Positions 13,503-19,366 of a stretch of DNA of 19,366 nucleotides are shown one piece after another (the stretch's first letter is position 1; every line of letters starts with the position of its first letter). The stretch comes from Desulfarculaceae bacterium (GTDB lineage Bacteria > Desulfobacterota > Desulfobacteria > Desulfobacterales > Desulfobacteraceae). The stretch covers positions 1-19,366 of the forward strand of contig JAIPEK010000008.1 of NCBI GenBank assembly GCA_021737205.1, in the 5' to 3' direction. The position numbers and the translations under genes are program-made. The notes under the pieces were generated by a model, which did not search any database, had not been told where the DNA came from, and worked only from the letters and a program-made list of their open reading frames with translations.

Positions 13503-14447
13503 TCATAAACGGGGTTGTTTGATATCGGCTGGTGTCGCAGATTTCTTCGGGGCATTTCGGTTGGTCAGAAACATCCCGGTGATCACGAGCGCAAGCCCGG
13601 CAAGCAGGGAAGCTGTAAGAGGCTCTGAAAGCAGGATGGCCGAGAGGAGTACCCCGCTGATCGGGACAAAGTTGATAAAAAGGCCCGCGCGGGTGGGGCC
13701 GATGGCCTGGATGCCCTGGTAATAGAAAATAAATGCGATCACGGTACCGAAGGCCCCCAGATAAAAGAGGGAAAACCAGTCCAGGGGCCGGTAATGGAGA
13801 ACAGTGGTCAGAACGCCTTCATTCACGGCCGGAAAAAAGAGGAGCGCCGTACCGGTGAGAACGGAGTAGGTTACGGTTTGAAGCGGCGTGAAATTTTTCA
13901 GAAACGCTTTTCCGAAAAGGGAGTAGGCCACCCAGCTTGCCACGGTTCCGAATATATACAGCTCCCCTTTACCGATGCTCTCATGGAAAACCGAGAAAAG
14001 TTCTCCTCTGGTGATTACGATCATGGCCCCGGTTACTGAAAGGAGGATTCCGGCGAGCTTGGAGAGGTTGAGTTTTTCATTGAAAATCAGGGCCGAGAAA
14101 AAGGCGATCAGAATCGGGTTGTTCGCCACGATCACCGATGCCCGGGACGCTTCGATATATTTCAGCCCGGAAAAAAAACAGAAATTGTACAAAAAAATTC
14201 CGGTGAGCCCGAGAATCAGAACCGGTCCTATATTTTTCCGGGTGGGAAGCGGAAACCGTTTTTCCACACGGGCCGTGATCAGCACCAGCAGGACCGATGC
14301 GATGGAAAACCGGATGAATGCGGCGGAAAACGGCCCGATGTGCTGTGCCAGGACCCTTGCGGCCACGAATGTTCCCCCCCAGAAAAACGCGGAAAAGAAA
14401 AGTTTAATATAGGTCGTCATCAAAGAGGTGTTCTGCATTATCGGCAT
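13503..14447 (-). CDS. EamA/DMT-superfamily transporter
   Basis: Inner-membrane exporter-type protein of 314 residues with ten hydrophobic segments arranged as two EamA repeats (residues ~12-140 and ~160-298). Typical patterns: FFWGGTFVAARVLAQHIGPF, FIRFSIASVLLV, GLKYIEASRASVIVANNPILIA and FNEKLNLSKLAGILLSVTGAMIVI in the first repeat; GTVASWVAYSLFGK, GTVIAFIFYYQGIQAIGPTRAG and LSEPLTASLLAGLALVITGMFL in the second. Family members export amino acids or other metabolites; substrate unknown. Three in-frame ATGs (14447, 14438, 14420) lack a good ribosome binding site; the first is reported, the third would still give a full transporter. Confidence 0.9.
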   Translation of the reverse strand: MPIMQNTSLMTTYIKLFFSAFFWGGTFVAARVLAQHIGPFSAAFIRFSIASVLLVLITARVEKRFPLPTRKNIGPVLILGLTGIFLYNFCFFSGLKYIEASRASVIVANNPILIAFFSALIFNEKLNLSKLAGILLSVTGAMIVITRGELFSVFHESIGKGELYIFGTVASWVAYSLFGKAFLKNFTPLQTVTYSVLTGTALLFFPAVNEGVLTTVLHYRPLDWFSLFYLGAFGTVIAFIFYYQGIQAIGPTRAGLFINFVPISGVLLSAILLSEPLTASLLAGLALVITGMFLTNRNAPKKSATPADIKQPRL

Positions 14448-14473
14448 CCGGTCTGTTGTGATTCACAAAGCGG

Positions 14474-14501
14474 ATTATCTATACCAGAAAATCCGTATCA
14501 A
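14474..14501 (-). promoter_or_regulatory. Candidate promoter of the EamA gene
   Basis: TTGATA (14501-14496) and GATAAT (14479-14474), 16 nt apart on the minus strand, both five of six to consensus. Predicted start near 14467, about 20 nt before the first ATG. Confidence 0.5.
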
Positions 14502-14568
14502 ATAAAGAGGAATCTGGCCGGAACCCCTCGCCTGCATTCGGGAATACCAGGGGCAATTGCATGACATT

Positions 14569-14814
14569 TTATGAAAGTTTGTGCCATGTGGCCGGCATCA
14601 GCCGCGCAGGACAGACAACCCCGGCCCTTCAAGCGGATCACCTTCCCTGTACGCCGAACCTTCGGGGGAATTTGCCCTCATTCCGGGCGAAACCGCAAAA
14701 ACTGCGGTCCGGTCGGTCCTCAGACAGTTTGCGGTTTTGCCGCCCTCCATGAGGGCAAATTGTACCCCCTCCGGTTCTCAATGTACAGGGGAGGAAACCG
14801 GCTTGAAGGGCCGG
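14569..14814 (+). repeat. Palindromic element, copy C, with edge motif
   Basis: Edge motif 14569-14601 (gtgccatgtggccggcatca), then core 14621-14814 (194 bp). The ends ccggcccttcaagc and gcttgaagggccgg are a perfect 14 bp inverted repeat. Perfect inner stems: 14669-14681 with 14749-14761 and 14690-14699 with 14728-14737; cctgtac pairs with gtacagg. Opposite orientation to A and B, same as D. The ~100 bp flank module of B and D is reduced to about 20 bp here. Confidence 0.85.
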
Positions 14815-14931
14815 CAATCATTTTAGTATACTACTCAGTCGCGGAATACCTGCTTGACTGGAAGGCGGTTCTGTATTAGGAGTAATGGTTGATATATAAA
14901 CTGTTTAATGAACCCATAACGGAGAGACCGG

Positions 14932-15789
14932 ATGACCAAACAACCTGACACGCACCCCGATTTTGAAGGCGCCCATAAATATGTCCTGGACAGCGAGCTT
15001 GCCTCGATCGTGAATATTTCCATGTCCCTGGAGATGCCCCTGCTTCTCAAAGGGGAACCGGGCACGGGAAAAACCATGCTGGCCCATGCCATATCCGAAT
15101 CTCTGGGCATGCCGCTGATCGTCTTGAACGTAAAGTCGAGCATGAAGCTGGTGGAAGCCCTTTACCAGTACGATACCCTCACCCGGCTCAACGACAGCCG
15201 GTTCGGCGATTCCAAGCGGGATGTAAGCAATATCGACGAGTATATCAAAATGGGAAAAATCGGCCAGGCGTTTCGTTCGGATGAGCGGACCGTGCTTTTG
15301 ATCGACGAGATCGACAAGGCGGATACGGATTTCCAGGATGATATGCTGGACGTGCTCGACCAGATGGAGTTCGACATCATCGAGACCGACCGGACGGTCC
15401 GGGCGAAACACCGTCCCGTGATCGTGATTACCTCCAATGCCAAGAAGGATTTGTCCGACCCGTTCCTGGGCCGGTGCAACTTCCATCATATCGCGTTCCC
15501 CGATCCCAAGATGATGCGCAAGATTATCCATGTTCACTTTCCGTCCATCGATACCAAGCTTGCCGAAAATACCATAAACGCGTTTTACAGCATGCGGGAG
15601 ATCGACGGCATCGAGAAAAAGCCGGCCACAAGGGAGCTGATCAACTGGATCCGGGCCCTGGACGCGGACCCGGATTTCCATGCAAAGGATCTGATCAAGG
15701 GAAAACTGCCGTACATGGGAATTCTTTTCAAAAAGAGCCAGGACTACCAGCGGGCACGGGAAATCACCTCCAGACGGAAGCTCATTTAA
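14932..15789 (+). CDS. MoxR-type AAA+ ATPase
   Basis: Cytoplasmic AAA+ chaperone-like ATPase of 285 residues. Walker A GEPGTGKT at 41-48, Walker B LLIDEID at 122-128, sensor-1 ITSN around 166-169, then LSDPFLGRCNFHHIAFPDP with the arginine expected of the family, and a C-terminal helical lid (ATRELINWIRALDADPDF). MoxR proteins act with a VWA-domain partner to mature or insert cofactors in enzymes; the next gene is such a partner, 16 bp downstream. GGAG sits 7-8 nt before the ATG. The target enzyme is not evident; in some bacteria CoxD/CoxE-type pairs serve molybdenum or CO dehydrogenases. Confidence 0.92.
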   Translation: MTKQPDTHPDFEGAHKYVLDSELASIVNISMSLEMPLLLKGEPGTGKTMLAHAISESLGMPLIVLNVKSSMKLVEALYQYDTLTRLNDSRFGDSKRDVSNIDEYIKMGKIGQAFRSDERTVLLIDEIDKADTDFQDDMLDVLDQMEFDIIETDRTVRAKHRPVIVITSNAKKDLSDPFLGRCNFHHIAFPDPKMMRKIIHVHFPSIDTKLAENTINAFYSMREIDGIEKKPATRELINWIRALDADPDFHAKDLIKGKLPYMGILFKKSQDYQRAREITSRRKLI

Positions 15790-15805
15790 AAGGCGGTCCC
15801 GACCC

Positions 15806-16999
15806 ATGTTTATCAACTTTTTTTATAAGCTCAAAGAAGTCGGTATACCGGTTACGCCGACGTCTTTTCTCATGCTGCAGAAAGCCTTGCAGAAGGGTCT
15901 GATTACTACCATTGACGATTTTTATACCTGTGCCCGGGCGATCCTGGTGAAAAGCGAGCGGTATTTTGATCTGTACGATCAGGTGTTCGCCTACCACTTT
16001 GAAGGGGTGCCCATCCCGGATGACAAGGGTTTCGAGATCGATGAAATAGCAAGGGGAATGCTGGACGAGTGGCTGCAGAATCCTGAAAAGGTGGCGGATG
16101 CCCTGGGAGTGGACGAGTCCGAGCTTGCAGACCTTTCCCCGGAAGAACTGATCGAATATTTTAAAAAGCGGCTTGAGGAGCAAACCGAACGCCATGAGGG
16201 CGGAAACAAGTGGATCGGCACCGGCGGTACCTCCCCTGTGGGACATTCCGGCTACCACCCGGGCGGTATGCGGGTCGGCGGCGAGTCGAGGAACAAGTCC
16301 GCGGTCAAGGTGGCCAACGAGCGCCGGTACAAGGATTATTCCACGCGTGGCCCTTTGACAAGCGCCAGCATCGGGGAGGCGCTCAAGCGGCTGAGAAACA
16401 TGGTGCCCGAAGGTCCGAAAGATCAGATCAATATCGACGAGACCATCAAAAAGACCATGAAAAACGGGGGAGAGATCGAACTGATATTCGACCGGTCCAT
16501 GCGGGACCGGCTCAAGGTGATCCTGGCCATTGACAACGGCGGGTGGTCCATGGATCCTTACATCTCCCTTGTCCAGACCCTGTTCGATTACGCCAGGGCC
16601 CAGTTCAAGGAGCTCAAGGTCTGCTTTTTCCACAACACCATATACGATTACGTCTGGGAGGATCCCTCCCGGTACAAAAAGCCGATGAAGGTGGATGACT
16701 TCACCCGGCTCGACCCGGAAACCCGTTTTATCATCGTGGGGGACGCCAGCATGGCCCCTTACGAGCTCATGGCATATGACGGCTCCATTCATATCCGGGA
16801 GAGAAGCGGCAAGCCGAGTATCGAGCGGCTGCGGTTCATCCGGGATACGTTTCCCCACTCGGTTTGGCTCAACCCGGTGGCAAAAGAGATGTGGAACTAC
16901 ACCCAAACGATCCAGGCCATAGCCGGGATTTTTCCCATGTTCGAGCTTTCCCTGGACGGCCTTGAAGGGGCGGTGGAGTACATGCGGTCAACACGGTAA
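15806..16999 (+). CDS. CoxE-like VWA-domain protein
   Basis: Partner of the upstream MoxR ATPase, 397 residues. N-terminal ~130 residues are helical with an acidic end (VDESELADLSPEELIEYFKKR), then a glycine-rich linker (~133-160: GTGGTSPVGHSGYHPGGMRVGG). The VWA-like domain starts near 235 (RLKVILAIDNGGWSMDPYI) and includes KVCFFHNTIYDYVW and RFIIVGDASMAPYEL. The metal-site motif is DNGGWS (Asp243, Ser248) rather than the textbook DxSxS, which may alter metal binding. Later motifs VWLNP and MWNYTQTIQAI are typical of the CoxE group. Probably cytoplasmic, as no signal or membrane segment is seen. Confidence 0.88.
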   Translation: MFINFFYKLKEVGIPVTPTSFLMLQKALQKGLITTIDDFYTCARAILVKSERYFDLYDQVFAYHFEGVPIPDDKGFEIDEIARGMLDEWLQNPEKVADALGVDESELADLSPEELIEYFKKRLEEQTERHEGGNKWIGTGGTSPVGHSGYHPGGMRVGGESRNKSAVKVANERRYKDYSTRGPLTSASIGEALKRLRNMVPEGPKDQINIDETIKKTMKNGGEIELIFDRSMRDRLKVILAIDNGGWSMDPYISLVQTLFDYARAQFKELKVCFFHNTIYDYVWEDPSRYKKPMKVDDFTRLDPETRFIIVGDASMAPYELMAYDGSIHIRERSGKPSIERLRFIRDTFPHSVWLNPVAKEMWNYTQTIQAIAGIFPMFELSLDGLEGAVEYMRSTR

Positions 17000-17085
17000 A
17001 TCATCCCTGATCCACTGCCCGGGGATGAAACGTGGCCGCTGCCCGGAAATGAACCGGGATCCACTGGTACAAGTAAGGCCGCCGG

Positions 17086-17868
17086 TTACAGTTTTCCGAA
17101 CAGCCGTTCCGTATTCTGCCAGATGGTTTCCGAAAGTTCTTCAGGATCGCGGCCGCGGATTTCGGCAAGTTTGAGCAGCACCGACCGGACAAAAGCGGGT
17201 TCGTTGCGCCGGTGCTTGTTCTTCTGGGGCGCGGGCGTCAGGTACGGGGCATCCGTTTCAATCAGGATCCGGTCCTCGGGGATGTCAACGGCAAGCTCTC
17301 TCAAGTACACTCCCCGCTTTTTGATGGTGAGAATGCCGGTGATGCCGATGAAAAATCCCATGTCCAGGTAGGCATACATTTCCTCCCTGGTACCGGAAAA
17401 ACAGTGAACCACTGCTTTCCTCTCCACGGCATTTCCCGAGCGAAGGATTTCAAGCAGTCGGCCGTTCGAGTCCCTCTCATGGAATATCATGGGCAGATCG
17501 AGTCGTTGTGCCGCATGGAGCTGTTTTTCAAAACACATCTCCTGGTCTTCCACGGGCGCGTACATTCGGTTGAAGTCCAGCCCGGTCTCTCCCCAGGCCC
17601 GGACCCGGGAATGGGTCTGCGCCATCCGGACCAGTTCTTCAATGGTTTCGTCGGAACAGTTGGTTGCATCATGGGGATGGACCCCGACGGATGCGAGGAC
17701 GTGGTCGTGGGTCTCGGCAAAGTTGATGGCGCGCCTGCTGGTGCCGATGTCGATCCCGACGGCCATGATGCCTTTGACCGAGTGGTCTTCCGCCCGTTCC
17801 AGCATCCGGGTAAAATCTTTTTCATAGCATTTGTCATCTATGTGGGCGTGGCTGTCAAAGAGTCTCAT
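17086..17868 (-). CDS. TatD-family metal-dependent DNase/hydrolase
   Basis: TIM-barrel amidohydrolase-fold protein of 260 residues, family of 3'-5' DNase TatD/YcfH. Metal ligands are all visible: HAH at residues 7-9 (FDSHAHID), Glu in WGETGLDF, His in MIFHERDS, His in VVHCFSGT and Asp in LIETDAPYL. C-terminal block NEPAFVRSVLLKLAEIRG is family-typical. The ATG overlaps the pyrE stop by 4 nt (ATGA), so translation is coupled to pyrE. It converges with the CoxE-like gene across an 86 bp gap holding a weak 7 bp hairpin (17001-17028). Confidence 0.95.
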   Translation of the reverse strand: MRLFDSHAHIDDKCYEKDFTRMLERAEDHSVKGIMAVGIDIGTSRRAINFAETHDHVLASVGVHPHDATNCSDETIEELVRMAQTHSRVRAWGETGLDFNRMYAPVEDQEMCFEKQLHAAQRLDLPMIFHERDSNGRLLEILRSGNAVERKAVVHCFSGTREEMYAYLDMGFFIGITGILTIKKRGVYLRELAVDIPEDRILIETDAPYLTPAPQKNKHRRNEPAFVRSVLLKLAEIRGRDPEELSETIWQNTERLFGKL

Positions 17869-18425
17869 GAGGAGGTGTTCCGTTCTTCGAGCAGGTCGTC
17901 CCGGCAGATGATCGCGGATGCGGATGCGATATGGTTGCGGATGTTTTCAAGCCCCCCTTCCTGCCGGTCCACCAGGATCACCGCGTGAACGGGGTCGAGG
18001 CCTTCCTCCCTGGCGCGTTCAATGGCCTTGATGGTGGATCCGCCGGTGGTGGCCACATCATCGATGATCACCACTTTTTCGCCTTTTTCAATGTCGCCTT
18101 CGATCCACCGGATCATGCCGTGGTCTTTTTGGTCCTTGCGGATTGAAAAGGCTTTCATCGGACGGGAGTGAAGATAGGAGGCAAAGGCCGTGGCCACGGC
18201 CACGGGATCGGCCCCGAAGGTCAGGCCGCCAACGGCTGTACATCCGGTCTCTTCGGCCTCTTCAAAGACCAGGTTTCCGGCAAGATACATCCCTTCCGGG
18301 CTCAGGGTGACCGGTTTGCAGTTCACGTAAAACCGGCTTTTTCTTCCCGAAGCGAGTTTGAATTCGGGTGTCTCGCTGTACTTGAAAGACCTTTGTTTTA
18401 TCAGTTCGATCAACTTTTTTTTCAT
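17865..18425 (-). CDS. pyrE: Orotate phosphoribosyltransferase
   Basis: Converts orotate and PRPP to orotidine 5'-phosphate in pyrimidine synthesis. The 186-residue protein has the PRPP-binding motif VVIIDDVATTGGST (118-131), the flexible catalytic loop RKDQKDHG (Lys98, Lys100, His102 region), the N-terminal FKLASGRKSRFYVNCK substrate loop, and VGGLTFGADPVA. AGAGGA lies 8 nt before the ATG. First gene of a pyrE-tatD pair. A five-heptad repeat begins 31 bp upstream. Confidence 0.95.
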   Translation of the reverse strand: MKKKLIELIKQRSFKYSETPEFKLASGRKSRFYVNCKPVTLSPEGMYLAGNLVFEEAEETGCTAVGGLTFGADPVAVATAFASYLHSRPMKAFSIRKDQKDHGMIRWIEGDIEKGEKVVIIDDVATTGGSTIKAIERAREEGLDPVHAVILVDRQEGGLENIRNHIASASAIICRDDLLEERNTSS

Positions 18426-18455
18426 TGCAACATCCTCTTGTATAAAAGCATATGT

Positions 18456-18490
18456 AACCGTTCACGGTTATCGGTTCACAGTTCACAGTT
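18456..18490 (+). repeat. Five-heptad array (copy 3)
   Basis: aaccgtt, cacggtt, atcggtt, cacagtt, cacagtt: five 7-mers each ending in gtt. Inverted partner is at 18572-18606, 81 bp away. Confidence 0.75.
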
Positions 18491-18531
18491 TTTTCAATGA
18501 ACTGTGCAACGATTGAGAAGCATTTTGGATA

Positions 18532-18559
18532 TTGACTTCAACTATTGAATTAATCTAAT
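18532..18559 (+). promoter_or_regulatory. Candidate promoter in front of a possible small RNA
   Basis: TTGACT (18532-18537) and TCTAAT (18554-18559) with 16 nt between, each five of six to consensus; start expected near 18566. The region is AT-rich, so chance matches are possible. Confidence 0.35.
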
Positions 18560-18571
18560 CTATGTTTTTTT

Positions 18572-18606
18572 AACCGTGAACCGACAACTGTAAACCGTAA
18601 ACGATT
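18572..18606 (-). repeat. Five-heptad array (copy 4), inverted to copy 3
   Basis: Read on the plus strand: aaccgtg, aaccgac, aactgta, aaccgta, aacgatt, i.e. five 7-mers beginning with aac. The two arrays could pair as arms of a long stem. Confidence 0.75.
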
Positions 18607-18619
18607 ATAAGCATATAAA

Positions 18620-18668
18620 GCCTTCACTGCTGGAAGAAGCCGTTTTACGGGAGACAGTGAAGGCTTTT
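18620..18668 (+). terminator. Strong intrinsic-terminator-like hairpin
   Basis: A perfect 10 bp stem gccttcactg / cagtgaaggc (18620-18629 with 18655-18664) with a 25-nt loop, followed by TTTTGT; on the opposite strand it is followed by TTTATATG, so it could work both ways. It sits between divergent genes, with no known gene ending here. Confidence 0.6.
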
Positions 18669-18695
18669 GTAAGGAAAACTGTTTTGCAGCACTCC

Positions 18696-18724
18696 TTGAC
18701 ACTTTCGATTTATAACAGTAAATT
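18696..18724 (+). promoter_or_regulatory. Candidate promoter of ftsE
   Basis: A perfect TTGACA (18696-18701), 17 nt spacer and TAAATT (18719-18724, four of six). Predicted start near 18731, leader about 35 nt with AAGGA before the ftsE ATG. Confidence 0.6.
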
Positions 18725-18766
18725 CAGGTTCAGTCAATTTTTATAACTTGTGACCAAGGATGACGC

Positions 18767-19366
18767 ATGGATTCCGGGGAAGACAAAAATTATATCATAC
18801 GGCTTTTTAACGTCAGCAAACGTTACGGGGGGAATTTTGCCCTGAAGAACATTTCGCTTGACGTACAAAAAGGAGAGTTCGTATTTATCACAGGGCCTTC
18901 CGGGGCCGGGAAATCCACCCTGTTAAAAATGCTATACCTTGCCGAACGAGCCTCCGAGGGACAGATACTGGTGGAGGGAATGAATCTCTCCCGGATCTCC
19001 GGGGACCGGCTGGCCGACTTGAGAAGACGTTTCGGGCTGATTTTCCAGGATTTCAAGCTGATTGACCACAAAACCGTGTACGACAATGTGGCCCTGGTAC
19101 TCGAGGCTGCAGGGGAAAAACCCGGCTATATCAAAAAGAAGGTGATGCATGTGCTTAGAACCACGGGCATGGAGGGAAAGGCAAAGCTTTTTCCGCCGGC
19201 GCTTTCAGGGGGAGAGCAGCAGAGGGTGGCCGTCTCGAGGGCGCTGACCGGTGATCCCTCCATCATCCTTGCGGACGAACCCACGGGCAGTCTGGATGAC
19301 GAATCCGCCCAGGCCACCCTTGACTTTATCATGGAATACTATGAAAAAGGAGCCACGATCCTTGTG
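18767..19366 (+). CDS. ftsE: Cell-division ABC transporter ATPase FtsE (3' end outside window)
   Basis: ATPase of the FtsEX complex, which acts at the septum to control peptidoglycan hydrolases. 200 codons are present of about 220-230. Walker A GPSGAGKS (residues ~43-50), Q-loop IFQDFKLIDHKTVYDNVALVLE (the FtsE-typical DFKL... stretch), signature LSGGEQQR, Walker B IILADEPTG and D-loop SLDD are all intact; the switch His lies beyond the edge. The ATG at 18767 is preceded by AAGGA with 6 nt spacing; an ATG at 18760 is out of frame. ftsX is expected just downstream. Being open at the window edge, the frame has no stop here. Confidence 0.93.
   Translation, partial: MDSGEDKNYIIRLFNVSKRYGGNFALKNISLDVQKGEFVFITGPSGAGKSTLLKMLYLAERASEGQILVEGMNLSRISGDRLADLRRRFGLIFQDFKLIDHKTVYDNVALVLEAAGEKPGYIKKKVMHVLRTTGMEGKAKLFPPALSGGEQQRVAVSRALTGDPSIILADEPTGSLDDESAQATLDFIMEYYEKGATILV

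Larger units (their letters stand above)
14448..14931. other. 484 bp divergent intergenic region
   Basis: Between the leftward EamA gene and the rightward MoxR gene. Contains the EamA promoter, then an edge motif and palindrome copy C (14569-14814), then about 115 bp leading to moxR in which TTGACT (about 14852) has no good -10 at the expected distance. No gene seen. Confidence 0.75.
18566..18670 (+). ncRNA. Possible ~105 nt small RNA
   Basis: A promoter-like pair at 18532-18559 and a strong terminator-like hairpin at 18620-18664 frame a short transcript with no credible coding frame. Its 5' half carries heptad array 4. It could instead be an orphan terminator or an attenuator of a longer ftsE leader. 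No known RNA family recognised. Confidence 0.3.
18426..18766. other. 341 bp divergent region between pyrE and ftsE
   Basis: Contains heptad array 3, a small hairpin (cacagtt/aactgtg, 18484-18506), an AT-rich centre with a promoter-like pair, heptad array 4 inverted to array 3, a strong terminator-like hairpin, and the ftsE promoter. No protein gene seen. Confidence 0.75.

Noticed and set aside
17001..17062. Hairpins between the CoxE-like and tatD genes as a bidirectional terminator
   Set aside because: A 7 bp stem (tcatccc/gggatga) and a 5 bp stem exist, but no T-runs follow, so a terminator cannot be supported.
18456..18606. CRISPR array
   Set aside because: Units are 7 nt, contiguous without spacers, degenerate and inverted between the two blocks.

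Overview
The window reads as a chromosomal segment of a strictly anaerobic, moderately GC-rich bacterium, most likely a sulfate-reducer-like Desulfobacterota member of the Desulfobacterales type. This rests on gene content: a small CooT-type protein beside an Fe-S/DUF3786 protein, an anaerobic tyrosine-dependent thiamin pathway (ThiH, no ThiO), an ADP-forming acyl-CoA synthetase, a MoxR/CoxE pair, and intergenic regions dense in structured repeats. The lineage is an inference; no rRNA or tRNA gene was seen.

Layout, left to right. (1) 2-943 (+): 3' part of a GH13_18 sucrose-phosphorylase-type enzyme. (2) 951-2881 (-): a CooT-like / Fe-S-DUF3786 / TauE-SafE operon with a good sigma70-type promoter. 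(3) 2882-3766: gene-free, with two long palindromic elements, a heptad array and part of a 9-nt-period repeat. (4) 3767-8957 (-): thiamin operon in the order thiS-thiG-thiH-thiF-thiD2E-thiC, transcribed leftward from a promoter and TPP riboswitch at 9108-9235. It should make HMP-P (ThiC), thiazole phosphate (ThiS/G/H/F) and thiamin phosphate (ThiD2-ThiE fusion). (5) 8958-10032: leader, riboswitch, promoter, then a composite of two palindromic elements bounded by an inverted edge motif. (6) 10033-12815 (+): TetR regulator overlapping an ADP-forming acyl-CoA synthetase, with a palindromic operator in the promoter. (7) 12812-14447 (-): a small exported protein of unknown function and an EamA/DMT exporter. 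(8) 14932-16999 (+): MoxR-type AAA+ ATPase and its CoxE-like VWA partner. (9) 17086-18425 (-): pyrE-tatD. (10) 18767-end (+): 5' part of ftsE, preceded by inverted heptad arrays and a possible small RNA.

The most unusual content is intergenic. Four copies of a ~194 bp imperfect palindrome (two in each orientation) occur in under 12 kb. Two copies (3572-3764 and 9616-9808) differ at 9 of 193 positions. A divergent copy (3216-3401) changes both strands of its stems in a compensatory way while the apical loop stays nearly constant. This suggests selection on a folded RNA or DNA hairpin. Related edge sequences also flank a second, different palindrome at 9379-9502. In addition there are four arrays of exactly five degenerate heptamers (35 bp each), placed as two inverted pairs, one pair bracketing thiC.
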